Origin: Opitutia bacterium
GTDB taxonomy: Bacteria; Verrucomicrobiota; Verrucomicrobiia; Opitutales; Opitutaceae
NCBI GenBank assembly: GCA_016217545.1
Contig: JACRHT010000017.1
Span: 372,001-436,000, forward strand
DNA: 64,000 nt
Direction of reading: 5' to 3'
The notes beneath the pieces are model-generated. The model saw only the letters and a program-made list of their open reading frames with translations, was not told where the DNA came from and searched no databases. The translations under genes and the position numbers were made by a program. Shown piece by piece: positions 25,406-33,632 of the stretch. How positions within the stretch are numbered: the stretch's first letter is position 1; every line of letters starts with the position of its first letter.

Positions 25406-27433
25406 TCAGCGGTTTTCTTCCGCGGCGGTGCGCACCGCGCGCAACCGCCACGAGCGCCACGCCTCGTAGCCGGGCCGAAGCGCCCGCCGCTCGGCAAACG
25501 CCTCCGGAAAACGCAGCTCGAGCACGGCGACGCGCGCCGCGTTCCAAGCCGCCGCCGGCACGCGTGCCTCCGCGCGCCCCGCATCGTCCAGCACGACGCG
25601 CCCGAGTGGCTCGCCACTGAAAAACACCTCCGCCGGCATCGCCCCGCGCGCCGCATCGACGCGGGTCGCTTCGAACACCAGCCGCACGTCCGCGTTCGTC
25701 GCCGCCGGCGCGAAACGCAATACCACCCGCCGATCGTTGACGAAGCCGTCGCGCGTCGGCTCGCCCAACTCTACGCCGGCGACCACGTAGCGAAACGCAC
25801 CGCCGTCCCCGCCGAAAGTGATCGCCGCTCCCGCCGGCTCGAGCGCCGCTGGCGCCCGCGTCAGCGTCCAGTTCCGCACCAACGGCACGGCATCGGCCGC
25901 CTTTTCCGGCCCGATCCGCCACACGTCGAAGTCCTCCGGCGGCCGCGTGCCGCGATCGTGTTGCCGGTGAAACATGAAAGCCCACCACGGATCGACGCGC
26001 ACTTCGACGTCGCGCCGCACCAGTTCCAACGCGACCGCCGCGGCCACCGGCCACGCTTCGTCATCGAAGACCAACAGCTTCGGTCGGCGATCGGTCTCAG
26101 TTGCCAATGCCGCCGCCACGCCCGCGCGAATCGAGAGTCCGCGCTCCTCCGCTGCGATCGGCCGCACGAGCCATGCCCACACCGCCACGAGCGCCGCCGC
26201 CGCGAACACACCGATCCGCACCCAGCGCTCCGCGCGCAGATCGAGCGCGCGCACCAGCAGCGCCACGTCGAGCAGCAGCGCAAAACCGAACAAGCCGTCG
26301 AAGAAAAATCCGTTGTAGTGGCGCACGCCGTCCGCCTGCGCCATGCCCCAGACCAGCGCTCCGGCGATCGCGAGCCCGAGGGCGATCGCACCCGCCGAAA
26401 ACACCCGCCGCTCCTCCGTCGCCCAACGCCGCGCCCACGTCAGCGCCGCAACGAGCGGCAGCGCGAGCACGCCGGTCCAAAATGCCATCCCGACCGCGTG
26501 CGCCCGCAAGAACGCCCCGATCCCCGGCCCGAACGCCGTCAGCAATCGATCCGCGCTGCGATCCGTCACCGGATACGAGAGCAAAAACACCACCGCCTGA
26601 CCGAAGCTCGCGTGCCCGCGCGCGTTCGCCTCCGAGCGCGCGAGGATCGCCGCCACGTTGCTGCGCGCGCCGTGGGACACGACCTCGACCACCAGCGGCA
26701 ACAGGAACAGCGCAAGCAACCCGGCGCAGATCGCCAGCGTCCAGCGCTCCGTTCGGATCAACGCGGCCACCGTGCCCGACGGGTTTTCCCGACGCCATTG
26801 CCGCGCCCCCGCGACGAGCGCCCAACTGCCGATGACGCCGACGAACAGCGGCTGCGCCACGTGTCCATGCACCAGAAAACCACCGGCGAGAAACAGCGGC
26901 ACCGCGGCGCGCACTCGCCCCGTCGCCACCGCCGTCGCCGCCACGAGGAAACACAGGAACGGCACCGCGAGAACGTGCGGCGGCCAAATGCTCGTGAACG
27001 CCTCACTATGCCCGACGGAGTAGAGCGCCAGCGCGAGCAGCGCGCCCGGCAGCCACGCCGCGCGCCCGATCAGTGCCGCCAGCCACGCCACCGCCGCCGC
27101 GAGAAAAGCCGCCTGCAACACCACACCCGCGATCAGGTGCGCATTGCCCGGCGACGGCACCAGCCGCCACGCGTCGTGCAGCCATCGCTCCGCCGCCGCG
27201 TAGACGTAGAAGAACGCCGGCCCCGGATGGTGGAACTCGAAGCGCGAGTAGTTTCCCAGCAGTTCCGCGCCGTGCTTCGCGTTCGCGATCTGCAGCGCGT
27301 TCAGCGCGAGGTCCGCCTGCTCGAGCAGCGGCTGGCGAAACAGTTCGCGCCCGCGCACCACGAACAGCAAGCCGACCACCGCCGCCAGCACGGCGACGAA
27401 CACAGCGCGGCGGGGTGCGGCCGGGGACGACAT
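25406..27433 (-). CDS. Large polytopic membrane protein, GT-C-like, unassigned
   Basis: A 675-residue protein with about eleven hydrophobic segments and a soluble C-terminal part (about 430-675) that looks beta-sandwich-like near its end. An early periplasmic loop reads NYSRFEFHHPGPAFFYVYA (around 60-78). A similar SRF-x-HHPGP motif is seen in unassigned GT-C-like proteins of other bacteria. The Asp in the preceding LEQADLALNA could be the catalytic acid, but this is inference. It heads the minus-strand run of GT-C genes ending with the acyltransferase. ATG 27433 is chosen over an in-frame start eight codons earlier. Confidence 0.65.
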   Translation of the reverse strand: MSSPAAPRRAVFVAVLAAVVGLLFVVRGRELFRQPLLEQADLALNALQIANAKHGAELLGNYSRFEFHHPGPAFFYVYAAAERWLHDAWRLVPSPGNAHLIAGVVLQAAFLAAAVAWLAALIGRAAWLPGALLALALYSVGHSEAFTSIWPPHVLAVPFLCFLVAATAVATGRVRAAVPLFLAGGFLVHGHVAQPLFVGVIGSWALVAGARQWRRENPSGTVAALIRTERWTLAICAGLLALFLLPLVVEVVSHGARSNVAAILARSEANARGHASFGQAVVFLLSYPVTDRSADRLLTAFGPGIGAFLRAHAVGMAFWTGVLALPLVAALTWARRWATEERRVFSAGAIALGLAIAGALVWGMAQADGVRHYNGFFFDGLFGFALLLDVALLVRALDLRAERWVRIGVFAAAALVAVWAWLVRPIAAEERGLSIRAGVAAALATETDRRPKLLVFDDEAWPVAAAVALELVRRDVEVRVDPWWAFMFHRQHDRGTRPPEDFDVWRIGPEKAADAVPLVRNWTLTRAPAALEPAGAAITFGGDGGAFRYVVAGVELGEPTRDGFVNDRRVVLRFAPAATNADVRLVFEATRVDAARGAMPAEVFFSGEPLGRVVLDDAGRAEARVPAAAWNAARVAVLELRFPEAFAERRALRPGYEAWRSWRLRAVRTAAEENR

Positions 27434-27562
27434 GCGCCGACTCTGCGAGCGGCTCACGCCATTTCAACGGCGTTTCCGCATTCGGCACCGCACACCGGGC
27501 ATCGCGCCGCGCCGCCGCCGCGCGATTGACGCCGCACCACTCGATTCGTTGCCTGCCGCGCG

Positions 27563-29221
27563 ATGGCCGTCGATCCCCGCACTCCGCCCAACCCCCGCAC
27601 GCCTTCGTGGTTGCTGGCGGCCTGCGCGCTCGGCGCGGCACTGTTCGGCTTCGGCCGCTTGCTCTCCGCGTATTTCGTCGGCGACGATTTCGCGTTCATC
27701 GGACGCTACGCGACGTTTCCGTTTTCCGAGTGGCCGGGCCTGTTCACGCGCAGCTGGCAGGCGGGACTCTTCTCCGTCGACCTGCGCGAGATCCGCCCGC
27801 TCGACGCCCTCGCGTTCATGCTCGACGCGCGGCTCTGGGGCGCGGAACCGTTCGGCTTTCGCCTTACCAATCTGCTTCTCCACGCCGGCTGCGCCGCGTT
27901 GGTCGGCGCGCTCGCGTGGGAGCTCACGCGTGCCCGCCGCGTCGCACTGCTCGCGCTCGCCGTGTTCGCGTTCCACCCGGTGACGGTGCCCGCCGTCGCG
28001 TGGATCACCGGTCGGGTCGACGCGCTGGCGACGCTCTTCACGCTCTGGGCCGTGCTCGCGCTCGTGCGCTTCCGTGGCCGCGAGGACTCCGGCACCGGAT
28101 CGCTCGCCGCCTTCGCCTTCTGCTTCGCGGCGGCGCTGTTCACGAAGGAATCCGCGCTCGTTTTCCCCGGTCTCATGCTCGCCGTCGATTTCGCGCTCGG
28201 CGCGCGCTGGCGCGATGCGCGCACTTGGCGCCCCTACCTCGCGGCCGCAGCCGTCCTCACGGTCTACGGCGCGTGCCGCTACGTCGCATTCGGCGCGGCC
28301 GGACCGGAAACCGTCGGCCGCGGCCTGCCGTCGCTCCTCTCGCCCGGCGTGTTGCAGGAATTGGCCGGGCGCCAAGTCCGCTACGTCGCCTATCTTTTTC
28401 CGCCGGCCGCCGAATGGCTCGCGCGCTGGCGCGACGCGGGTTTTCCGTGGCACGGCTTCGAGTTCTTCCGGGTGGTCGCCATCGGTCTCGCCGCCGGCAC
28501 CGCCGCGGTGGCTGCGATTCTCTGGCTGAGTCGCGCGCGAGCGCCGACCTTTCGCCGCCGCGTGCTCGGGTTGGGCGTCGGCTGGTATCTGTGCACGACG
28601 CTGCCGCTCATTCTGACGTATTTTTCCGCGAGGCACCTCTACCCGGCGAGCGCGGGCCTCGCCCTCGTCGCCGCGCTCACGATGCACGAACTGCTCCCTT
28701 CTCGCCGCCGGTTCGTCGTCGCCGCAGCCGCTTGCGTCCTGATCGCAGCCATACTTCAACAGATGGCCCTGACTCCGTGGCGACGCGCCGCGGATTCTTC
28801 CCGCGCTTTCGCGCACGCCGTCCAAGCCGCCGCGCGCGACAACGCGCCCGGCACGCTCGTCCTCATCGATGCTCCTGATCTGGTCGACGGCGCGTTCTGC
28901 TGGTCGTGGGCCGTGCCGCACGCGCTCCGCCCGCCATTTGCGCCGGCTCCGCTCGAGAAACGGATCGTCCCGCTGGCACGGCCCACCGCCTGTGCGTTTC
29001 AACAGCAATGGCGCGCCCAACTCCCGTGGGCCGCGCTAGAGGAAAACACTCGCCCCGCCCGCCTGCTCCGGCGGCGCGCCGACGGCACCGTTGAGGACGG
29101 AATCGTCACCGCCGCGCAATTGTCACGCGCCGCCGCGATGCTGCGTTCGGCCCCTCACGGCGACGACGATGCCGCCTGGACCACGCTGCTCGCCACGCTG
29201 CGGGATCACGCCTCGCCTTGA
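27563..29221 (+). CDS. TMTC/O-mannosyltransferase-like GT-C membrane protein
   Basis: A 552-residue polytopic protein with FVGDDFAFIGRYA directly after the first helix (acidic pair about 41-42) and LREIRPLDALAFMLDARLWG. Next comes the GFRLTNLLLHAGCAALV helix that marks TMTC-like proteins, and then an AFHPVTVPAVAWITGRVD loop. It lacks the TPR repeats usual in the eukaryotic and many bacterial relatives; the last 120 residues are a short soluble domain instead. It diverges from the unassigned GT-C gene (129 bases) and its end overlaps the convergent GT87-like gene by 16 bases. Confidence 0.72.
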   Translation: MAVDPRTPPNPRTPSWLLAACALGAALFGFGRLLSAYFVGDDFAFIGRYATFPFSEWPGLFTRSWQAGLFSVDLREIRPLDALAFMLDARLWGAEPFGFRLTNLLLHAGCAALVGALAWELTRARRVALLALAVFAFHPVTVPAVAWITGRVDALATLFTLWAVLALVRFRGREDSGTGSLAAFAFCFAAALFTKESALVFPGLMLAVDFALGARWRDARTWRPYLAAAAVLTVYGACRYVAFGAAGPETVGRGLPSLLSPGVLQELAGRQVRYVAYLFPPAAEWLARWRDAGFPWHGFEFFRVVAIGLAAGTAAVAAILWLSRARAPTFRRRVLGLGVGWYLCTTLPLILTYFSARHLYPASAGLALVAALTMHELLPSRRRFVVAAAACVLIAAILQQMALTPWRRAADSSRAFAHAVQAAARDNAPGTLVLIDAPDLVDGAFCWSWAVPHALRPPFAPAPLEKRIVPLARPTACAFQQQWRAQLPWAALEENTRPARLLRRRADGTVEDGIVTAAQLSRAAAMLRSAPHGDDDAAWTTLLATLRDHASP

Positions 29222-30348
29222 ACCCTGCCGGCGCGGCGGACAATCCAAGCCGCCGCCACCGCCCACACGAGCAACACGGCGGCCTTCGCTTCGCCCGCGG
29301 CCAGAGCCGACGTCGGCAACGCCACCGATCCCGCGACTGCCAGCCAGATCGCCCAGTCCGCGCGCGTCCCGCGCCACGCGCGCCGGCCGAGCCACACGAG
29401 CGCGAACACCAACAGAACATCGTCGCAATAGTTGTGGTAGACCCCGATGCGGTTCACGAGGCCGAGCACGGCGAACTGCCCCAGCCAATCGTCGCGCAAC
29501 CCCGGCCGCGTCACCGCCCATGCTCCCGCGGCCAACGCCAGCGCCGCGCCGAGCGCCAGCGCCGCTTGCGGCGAGAGTCCGGCGGCGCCGAGCCATACGG
29601 GCAAATTGTTCAGCGGCGACCACGCGGCCCACTTCGTCGCCTCCTCGCCGGCCCCCACGCCGAGCGTCGCCGCGAGCGAGACTCCCGTCCACGCACACGC
29701 GGCCACACCGCTGATGCCGAGCAGCAACGCCGCACCGAGCCACGCCCGCCACGTCGCGCGCCGCCAAAGCGCGAGCGCGAACAACCAACCCATTTGCGGC
29801 TTCACCATCGCCGCCACCCACGCCACCGCAGCGCCGATCACCCGGCCGCGCTCCAGCGCGAGCAACGCGCCGAGCAACAGCGCCGTCGTGATCAGCGCCA
29901 TGTTACCGAACAACAAATCCGCCCGCACGCCGCTCGTCGCCAGCAGCGCGCCCGTGAGCAGCCAGGCCAGCCGCGCGTCGACTGCGCGCCCGCGCCGCCA
30001 CGCGAACGCCGCCAGTGCCGCCAGCGCCGCCAGTTGCGCCGCCGCGAACCACGCGCGCAGCGCGCCACCGGTCATCCCCGGCGGCAGCCACGGCAGGAAC
30101 AGCGGAAAAGACGTCGGCGGATACGCCGTCCGCACTTCGCCCGCCGCCGCGGCCAGCGCCGCATGCGGATAAGTCCCCGCATAAAACAACGCCTGATCCC
30201 GCGCCAGCGTCCGCAGGTCGTGATGCCACCATTGCGCACCGCCGCCCCCCACGGTGAACGCGAGCTTCCCCAACGCCACGAGCCACACCGCGGCGATCAA
30301 ACCGACGCGCCAATCGCGCCATCCCGCGGCTCCGACCGTGCCATTCAC
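29206..30348 (-). CDS. GT87-like (DUF2029) membrane glycosyltransferase
   Basis: A 380-residue polytopic protein with about ten helices. The first loop reads DQALFYAGTYPHAAL and then TAYPPTSFPLFLPWLP, as in GT87 mannosyltransferase-like proteins. A later helix pair has MALITTALLLGALLALERGR and VKPQMGWLFALAL, matching the KPQ motif common in the family. Translation starts at GTG 30348, overlapping the TGA of the methyltransferase gene (GTGA), so the two are coupled. A longer frame to 30888 is out-of-frame methyltransferase sequence. The donor would be a polyprenyl-phosphate sugar; the acceptor is unknown. Confidence 0.78.
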   Translation of the reverse strand: MNGTVGAAGWRDWRVGLIAAVWLVALGKLAFTVGGGGAQWWHHDLRTLARDQALFYAGTYPHAALAAAAGEVRTAYPPTSFPLFLPWLPPGMTGGALRAWFAAAQLAALAALAAFAWRRGRAVDARLAWLLTGALLATSGVRADLLFGNMALITTALLLGALLALERGRVIGAAVAWVAAMVKPQMGWLFALALWRRATWRAWLGAALLLGISGVAACAWTGVSLAATLGVGAGEEATKWAAWSPLNNLPVWLGAAGLSPQAALALGAALALAAGAWAVTRPGLRDDWLGQFAVLGLVNRIGVYHNYCDDVLLVFALVWLGRRAWRGTRADWAIWLAVAGSVALPTSALAAGEAKAAVLLVWAVAAAWIVRRAGRVQGEA

Positions 30349-31373
30349 CGCGCGACGCCCTCCGCGATCGGCTCCGCCGCGACGAGCCGCAGCCCGGGGT
30401 CGGCCGAGATTTCGTAGGCGAAGCGCAGGAGTCCTCCGGCCGCCGCGAGTTCCGCCGGCACGCCGCGCAAGCGCTCGGGCATCGTCAGGCTGCACTCGAA
30501 GTCGCCCAAAACGTGTCCGCGAAACACCTCCATCCGCGTGAGCAACTGCAACGCGCCCGCCGCGTGCGGTGGCACCGCCACGGTCCGTTCCGGCAATCGC
30601 CCCGCCGCATCCGCCGCGACCGATCCCGCCACGCAGGCATCGAGCGTGAATGCCGCGCCGAGCCACTCGAAGGCGGGCGCGCTCGCGGCTTCCCGCAGGC
30701 CGCGCAGAACGCCGGGCCCGACTTCGATCCGTTCCGGCAGAAAAAATCCGCCCGCGCGCAACTGCGGCGCGAGCGCCCGCGTGACCGCCACCTGCGGCTC
30801 CTTCTTCAACGCGCGCCGCAACACCTCCGCCACGATCACGTGCGGTCGATCCGCCTCCGCAAAGCGCACCGCGGACGCATCGCCGCAAACCGTGGCGCGG
30901 ATCGAACGCTCGACGCCAATCTCCGCCGCGAGCCGACGCGCATCCGCGAGTGACGCCGCATGGATGTCGAGCAACGTGACCTGCACGACATCGGGCGAGT
31001 AGCGCGCGGCGACGCTCAACGCCATCGGCGCCGCCGGGCCGCAGCCGGCTTCGACGACGTGGATCGTTTCGCCGGGAAACTTCTCACGGGCCGCGCGCAC
31101 CGCCGCATCGAGCGCACGCAGGAACACCGCCGTGCGCTGCTGCTCGCGGAGACAGAGCACTGCGCGCTGCGGCGAGATGGCCTCGCCGCTCGCCAGATTC
31201 GTCGGCTGCGCGCAGGCCTCGCCGACCGGATCGAGCTGCTGCGCCTCGATGCCGAGCCGGTCGAGCGCCCACGCGCACCAGGCGTGCGCCGCGTCGCGGT
31301 GCTCGAGCGGCGTGCGGGAGGAGTCGAGCAGGCAATCGATCCAACCGGTGAAGGCTTCGCGAGTGGGGTTCAC
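30345..31373 (-). CDS. PRMT-like SAM-dependent methyltransferase
   Basis: A 342-residue class I methyltransferase. The SAM-binding motif I is VVEAGCGPAAPMAL (106-119), with an acidic residue ending strand 2 (VTLLDIHAAS) and VIVAEVL after strand 4. It is preceded by ISPQRAVLCLREQQRTAVFLRAL (about 66-88), the helix arrangement of protein-arginine-methyltransferase-like enzymes. A beta-rich C-terminal half follows, as in that group. GTG 31373 is preferred, because the upstream frame is antisense to the divergent HEAGH gene. Coupling to a GT87-like membrane enzyme is unusual. Substrate unknown: it could be protein, lipid or small molecule. Confidence 0.7.
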   Translation of the reverse strand: MNPTREAFTGWIDCLLDSSRTPLEHRDAAHAWCAWALDRLGIEAQQLDPVGEACAQPTNLASGEAISPQRAVLCLREQQRTAVFLRALDAAVRAAREKFPGETIHVVEAGCGPAAPMALSVAARYSPDVVQVTLLDIHAASLADARRLAAEIGVERSIRATVCGDASAVRFAEADRPHVIVAEVLRRALKKEPQVAVTRALAPQLRAGGFFLPERIEVGPGVLRGLREAASAPAFEWLGAAFTLDACVAGSVAADAAGRLPERTVAVPPHAAGALQLLTRMEVFRGHVLGDFECSLTMPERLRGVPAELAAAGGLLRFAYEISADPGLRLVAAEPIAEGVAR

Positions 31374-31487
31374 CGCGCCAGACGACGCGTCCGGGGCGCG
31401 CCGCGCAACCGCTTTCTGCGCAGGAGGAGTTCGCAGAGTTGCCACCGCGCCGGCCGACCCTTTGCTCGCCCTCGCCCCCTCCCCGTC

Positions 31488-31979
31488 ATGCCCCTCGACC
31501 GCATCGTCACCTTCCTGCGCGAAATCGGCCTCCCGGTCGCCGAGCGCTCCTTGCCCGACAAGACATTCGTGCCTGGCATCCTGATCGAGAACGGCGGTCT
31601 CGTCATCGACCGCGCGCGACTCACCTACCCCGGCGATCTCCTGCACGAAGCCGGACACATCGCCGTGACGCCGCCCTCGCAACGCGCCGCGATGAGCGGA
31701 GACCTCAACAGCACACAAGCCGACGAGATCGCCGCCCAAGCTTGGTCCTACGCTGCGGCCGTCCATCTCGGCATCGATCCCGCGGTGGTTTTTCACCCGG
31801 CCGGCTATCACGGTGCCTCCGAATCTCTCCTCGCCGCCATGTCCGGCCCCGGTGCTCCCGGCTCGCCGCTCCTGCACTGGTTCGGGCTCACCCGCATGCA
31901 CGACGACGGCTCCGGCGCACCGATCTTCCCGCGCATGAGCGCCTGGCTCCGACCGGAACCCGTGGAGTCCGCGAACTGA
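31488..31979 (+). CDS. Small HEAGH-motif protein, putative zinc peptidase
   Basis: A 163-residue soluble protein with YPGDLLHEAGHIAV (47-60). The zincin metal-binding motif H53-E54-x-x-H57 lies there, and a later ADEIAAQAWSYAAA helix (about 78-91) could supply the third ligand. This resembles the ImmA/IrrE-type minimal metallopeptidase core, but there is no helix-turn-helix domain and no repressor-like partner. The ATG at 31488 is 114 bases from the divergent methyltransferase start. It is not recognisably part of any polysaccharide pathway. Activity is inferred only from the motif. Confidence 0.65.
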   Translation: MPLDRIVTFLREIGLPVAERSLPDKTFVPGILIENGGLVIDRARLTYPGDLLHEAGHIAVTPPSQRAAMSGDLNSTQADEIAAQAWSYAAAVHLGIDPAVVFHPAGYHGASESLLAAMSGPGAPGSPLLHWFGLTRMHDDGSGAPIFPRMSAWLRPEPVESAN

Positions 31980-32012
31980 TTTCGCGCGGCGGTCGCGACG
32001 TTCTCGCGCCGC

Positions 32013-33536
32013 TCACTCCCGATCTTCGACATCCACCAGCCGCACGGGGATGCGTCCGATCATCGCCTGATCGCCCGTCACGAGCGTCACTTGGTAGCGC
32101 GCATATAACGTCCGCCACAGCGTGCGATCCATCACGATCTCATAGCCGGCTTCGTGCGCACGGCGCAGCGGTTCCCGCAGGAAAGTCGCTTCGCGCGGCA
32201 GCACGATTCGGTCGGGATCTCCCTCGAGACGGTAGCCTCCGATCCCGATCGACTGGAGTCTCTCCCGACGCGCCGGCCAGTTGCCGCGCTCCAAGTGGTG
32301 TTCGTAAACCCACGACCACGCGTCGCCGACGATCACCGATTTCCGCGCGACTTCGGTCCGTGCGAGCTGCGTGATGTAGGCGAGCCGCCGCGCGGGTTTT
32401 TCGCTGATCGCCGCACGATACGCGCCCGGGACCAGGTGCGGCTTCGTCAGTTCCCGGTCGCGGAAAATATCGACGCCGACGCACGCGCTAATCGCCGTCA
32501 AAGCCGCGACGCCCACCAGCCAGCCGTTCGCCCGCTGCGCCACCAGCCACAACAAAAACGGCAGACAGACGAGCATGTAGGCCGGCTTGCCCGGTTGCCA
32601 CAGGAACAGCCCGAGGAGCATCGCGACGAGGAGCAATACCCCCAGCACCGTCCACTCGCGCTTCGCCCACGGACGCGCGGCCCGCACGAGGTCTTTCAGC
32701 GCCAGCAAGCTCGCGGCCACGAGCACGAGGCTCACCGGAAACCCGAAGCTCCGGAAAATCACCTTGTAGCCCCAAACCAGAACCACGGGCGCACCGTGGA
32801 TGTCCGCCACGTCTCCGGCCCGCGAACCATCGCGCCAGATCACCGGCAACACCGGCGACCAGACCAGCGCCACCGCCAACACGGAGCCCGCCACCGCCAG
32901 CGTCCACGTCCGCCCATCGCGGACTCCGCGCTGGATCAGCGCCACCGGCAGGAAGACCGCCCCGCACAGCACGAACTCCGCCCGGCATCCCACCGCGAGC
33001 GCGAACAGCGCGATTGCCGCGGCAATGCGCCACCCGCTCAATTTTTCCGCGGCGCCCCCGGCGAGCACGAACAAGGCGGAGAACAAAAACAAAAGCGCAT
33101 ACAGGATCTCCTCACCGTTGACCGTCTGGTCGAGGAACTGCGGGGAAAACAGGAGCGCGGAAACCACCAGCAACGCCTTCACCGCGTCGAGCCCGGTGCG
33201 CCGGAGCCACGCGTATCCCATCGCCGCCACGCCGAGCGCCACCAGCCATTGCATGGTCAGAAAAAGCGTCTCGTTGAACCGGCCGCCCAGCCATCGCTCC
33301 ACCACCCAGCCGATTCCACCGAAGAGAAAAAACTCCGTCGTCGGATGCCCCGGCGGACGCGACAACATCACCGTGCCTCCATCCAACAACGCTCGCACGG
33401 CGACCTGAATTTTGTGGCTGTCCCAGCTGCTGACGCCCTCGCCGACGGTCGGCAGCACGAGCGCCGTGAACAGCACGCACACGGCCCCCAACCCGAAAAT
33501 CGCGCGTCGTTCGTTTCGATCCGGAAGGGGTTTCAC
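32013..33536 (-). CDS. Polytopic GT-C-like membrane protein
   Basis: A 507-residue protein with about eleven hydrophobic segments. After the first helix comes a loop SSWDSHKIQVAVRALLDGG and then SRPPGHPTTEFFLFGGIGW, recalling the D-x-x-x...RPPG-P pattern of GT-C enzymes. The C-terminal 130 residues are soluble and probably periplasmic. The start is taken as GTG 33536, and no Shine-Dalgarno is clear. It stands between the HEAGH gene (convergent, 33 bases) and the PhyH gene upstream on the same strand (about 96 bases), so it may be co-transcribed with PhyH. Confidence 0.65.
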   Translation of the reverse strand: MKPLPDRNERRAIFGLGAVCVLFTALVLPTVGEGVSSWDSHKIQVAVRALLDGGTVMLSRPPGHPTTEFFLFGGIGWVVERWLGGRFNETLFLTMQWLVALGVAAMGYAWLRRTGLDAVKALLVVSALLFSPQFLDQTVNGEEILYALLFLFSALFVLAGGAAEKLSGWRIAAAIALFALAVGCRAEFVLCGAVFLPVALIQRGVRDGRTWTLAVAGSVLAVALVWSPVLPVIWRDGSRAGDVADIHGAPVVLVWGYKVIFRSFGFPVSLVLVAASLLALKDLVRAARPWAKREWTVLGVLLLVAMLLGLFLWQPGKPAYMLVCLPFLLWLVAQRANGWLVGVAALTAISACVGVDIFRDRELTKPHLVPGAYRAAISEKPARRLAYITQLARTEVARKSVIVGDAWSWVYEHHLERGNWPARRERLQSIGIGGYRLEGDPDRIVLPREATFLREPLRRAHEAGYEIVMDRTLWRTLYARYQVTLVTGDQAMIGRIPVRLVDVEDRE

Positions 33537-33632
33537 GCGGTCATTGCTTGGTTCCCGCGCGCACCTCCGTCGACTCGAATTTTGCCCGCCGCGCAACGTG
33601 GCGCGCCGGATCCGTCGCGGTTCAGCGCGCCC

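Noticed and set aside
31488-31979. A toxin-antitoxin or ImmA-repressor pair
   Set aside because: No helix-turn-helix gene or small partner lies beside the HEAGH protein; its neighbours are a methyltransferase and a membrane protein.
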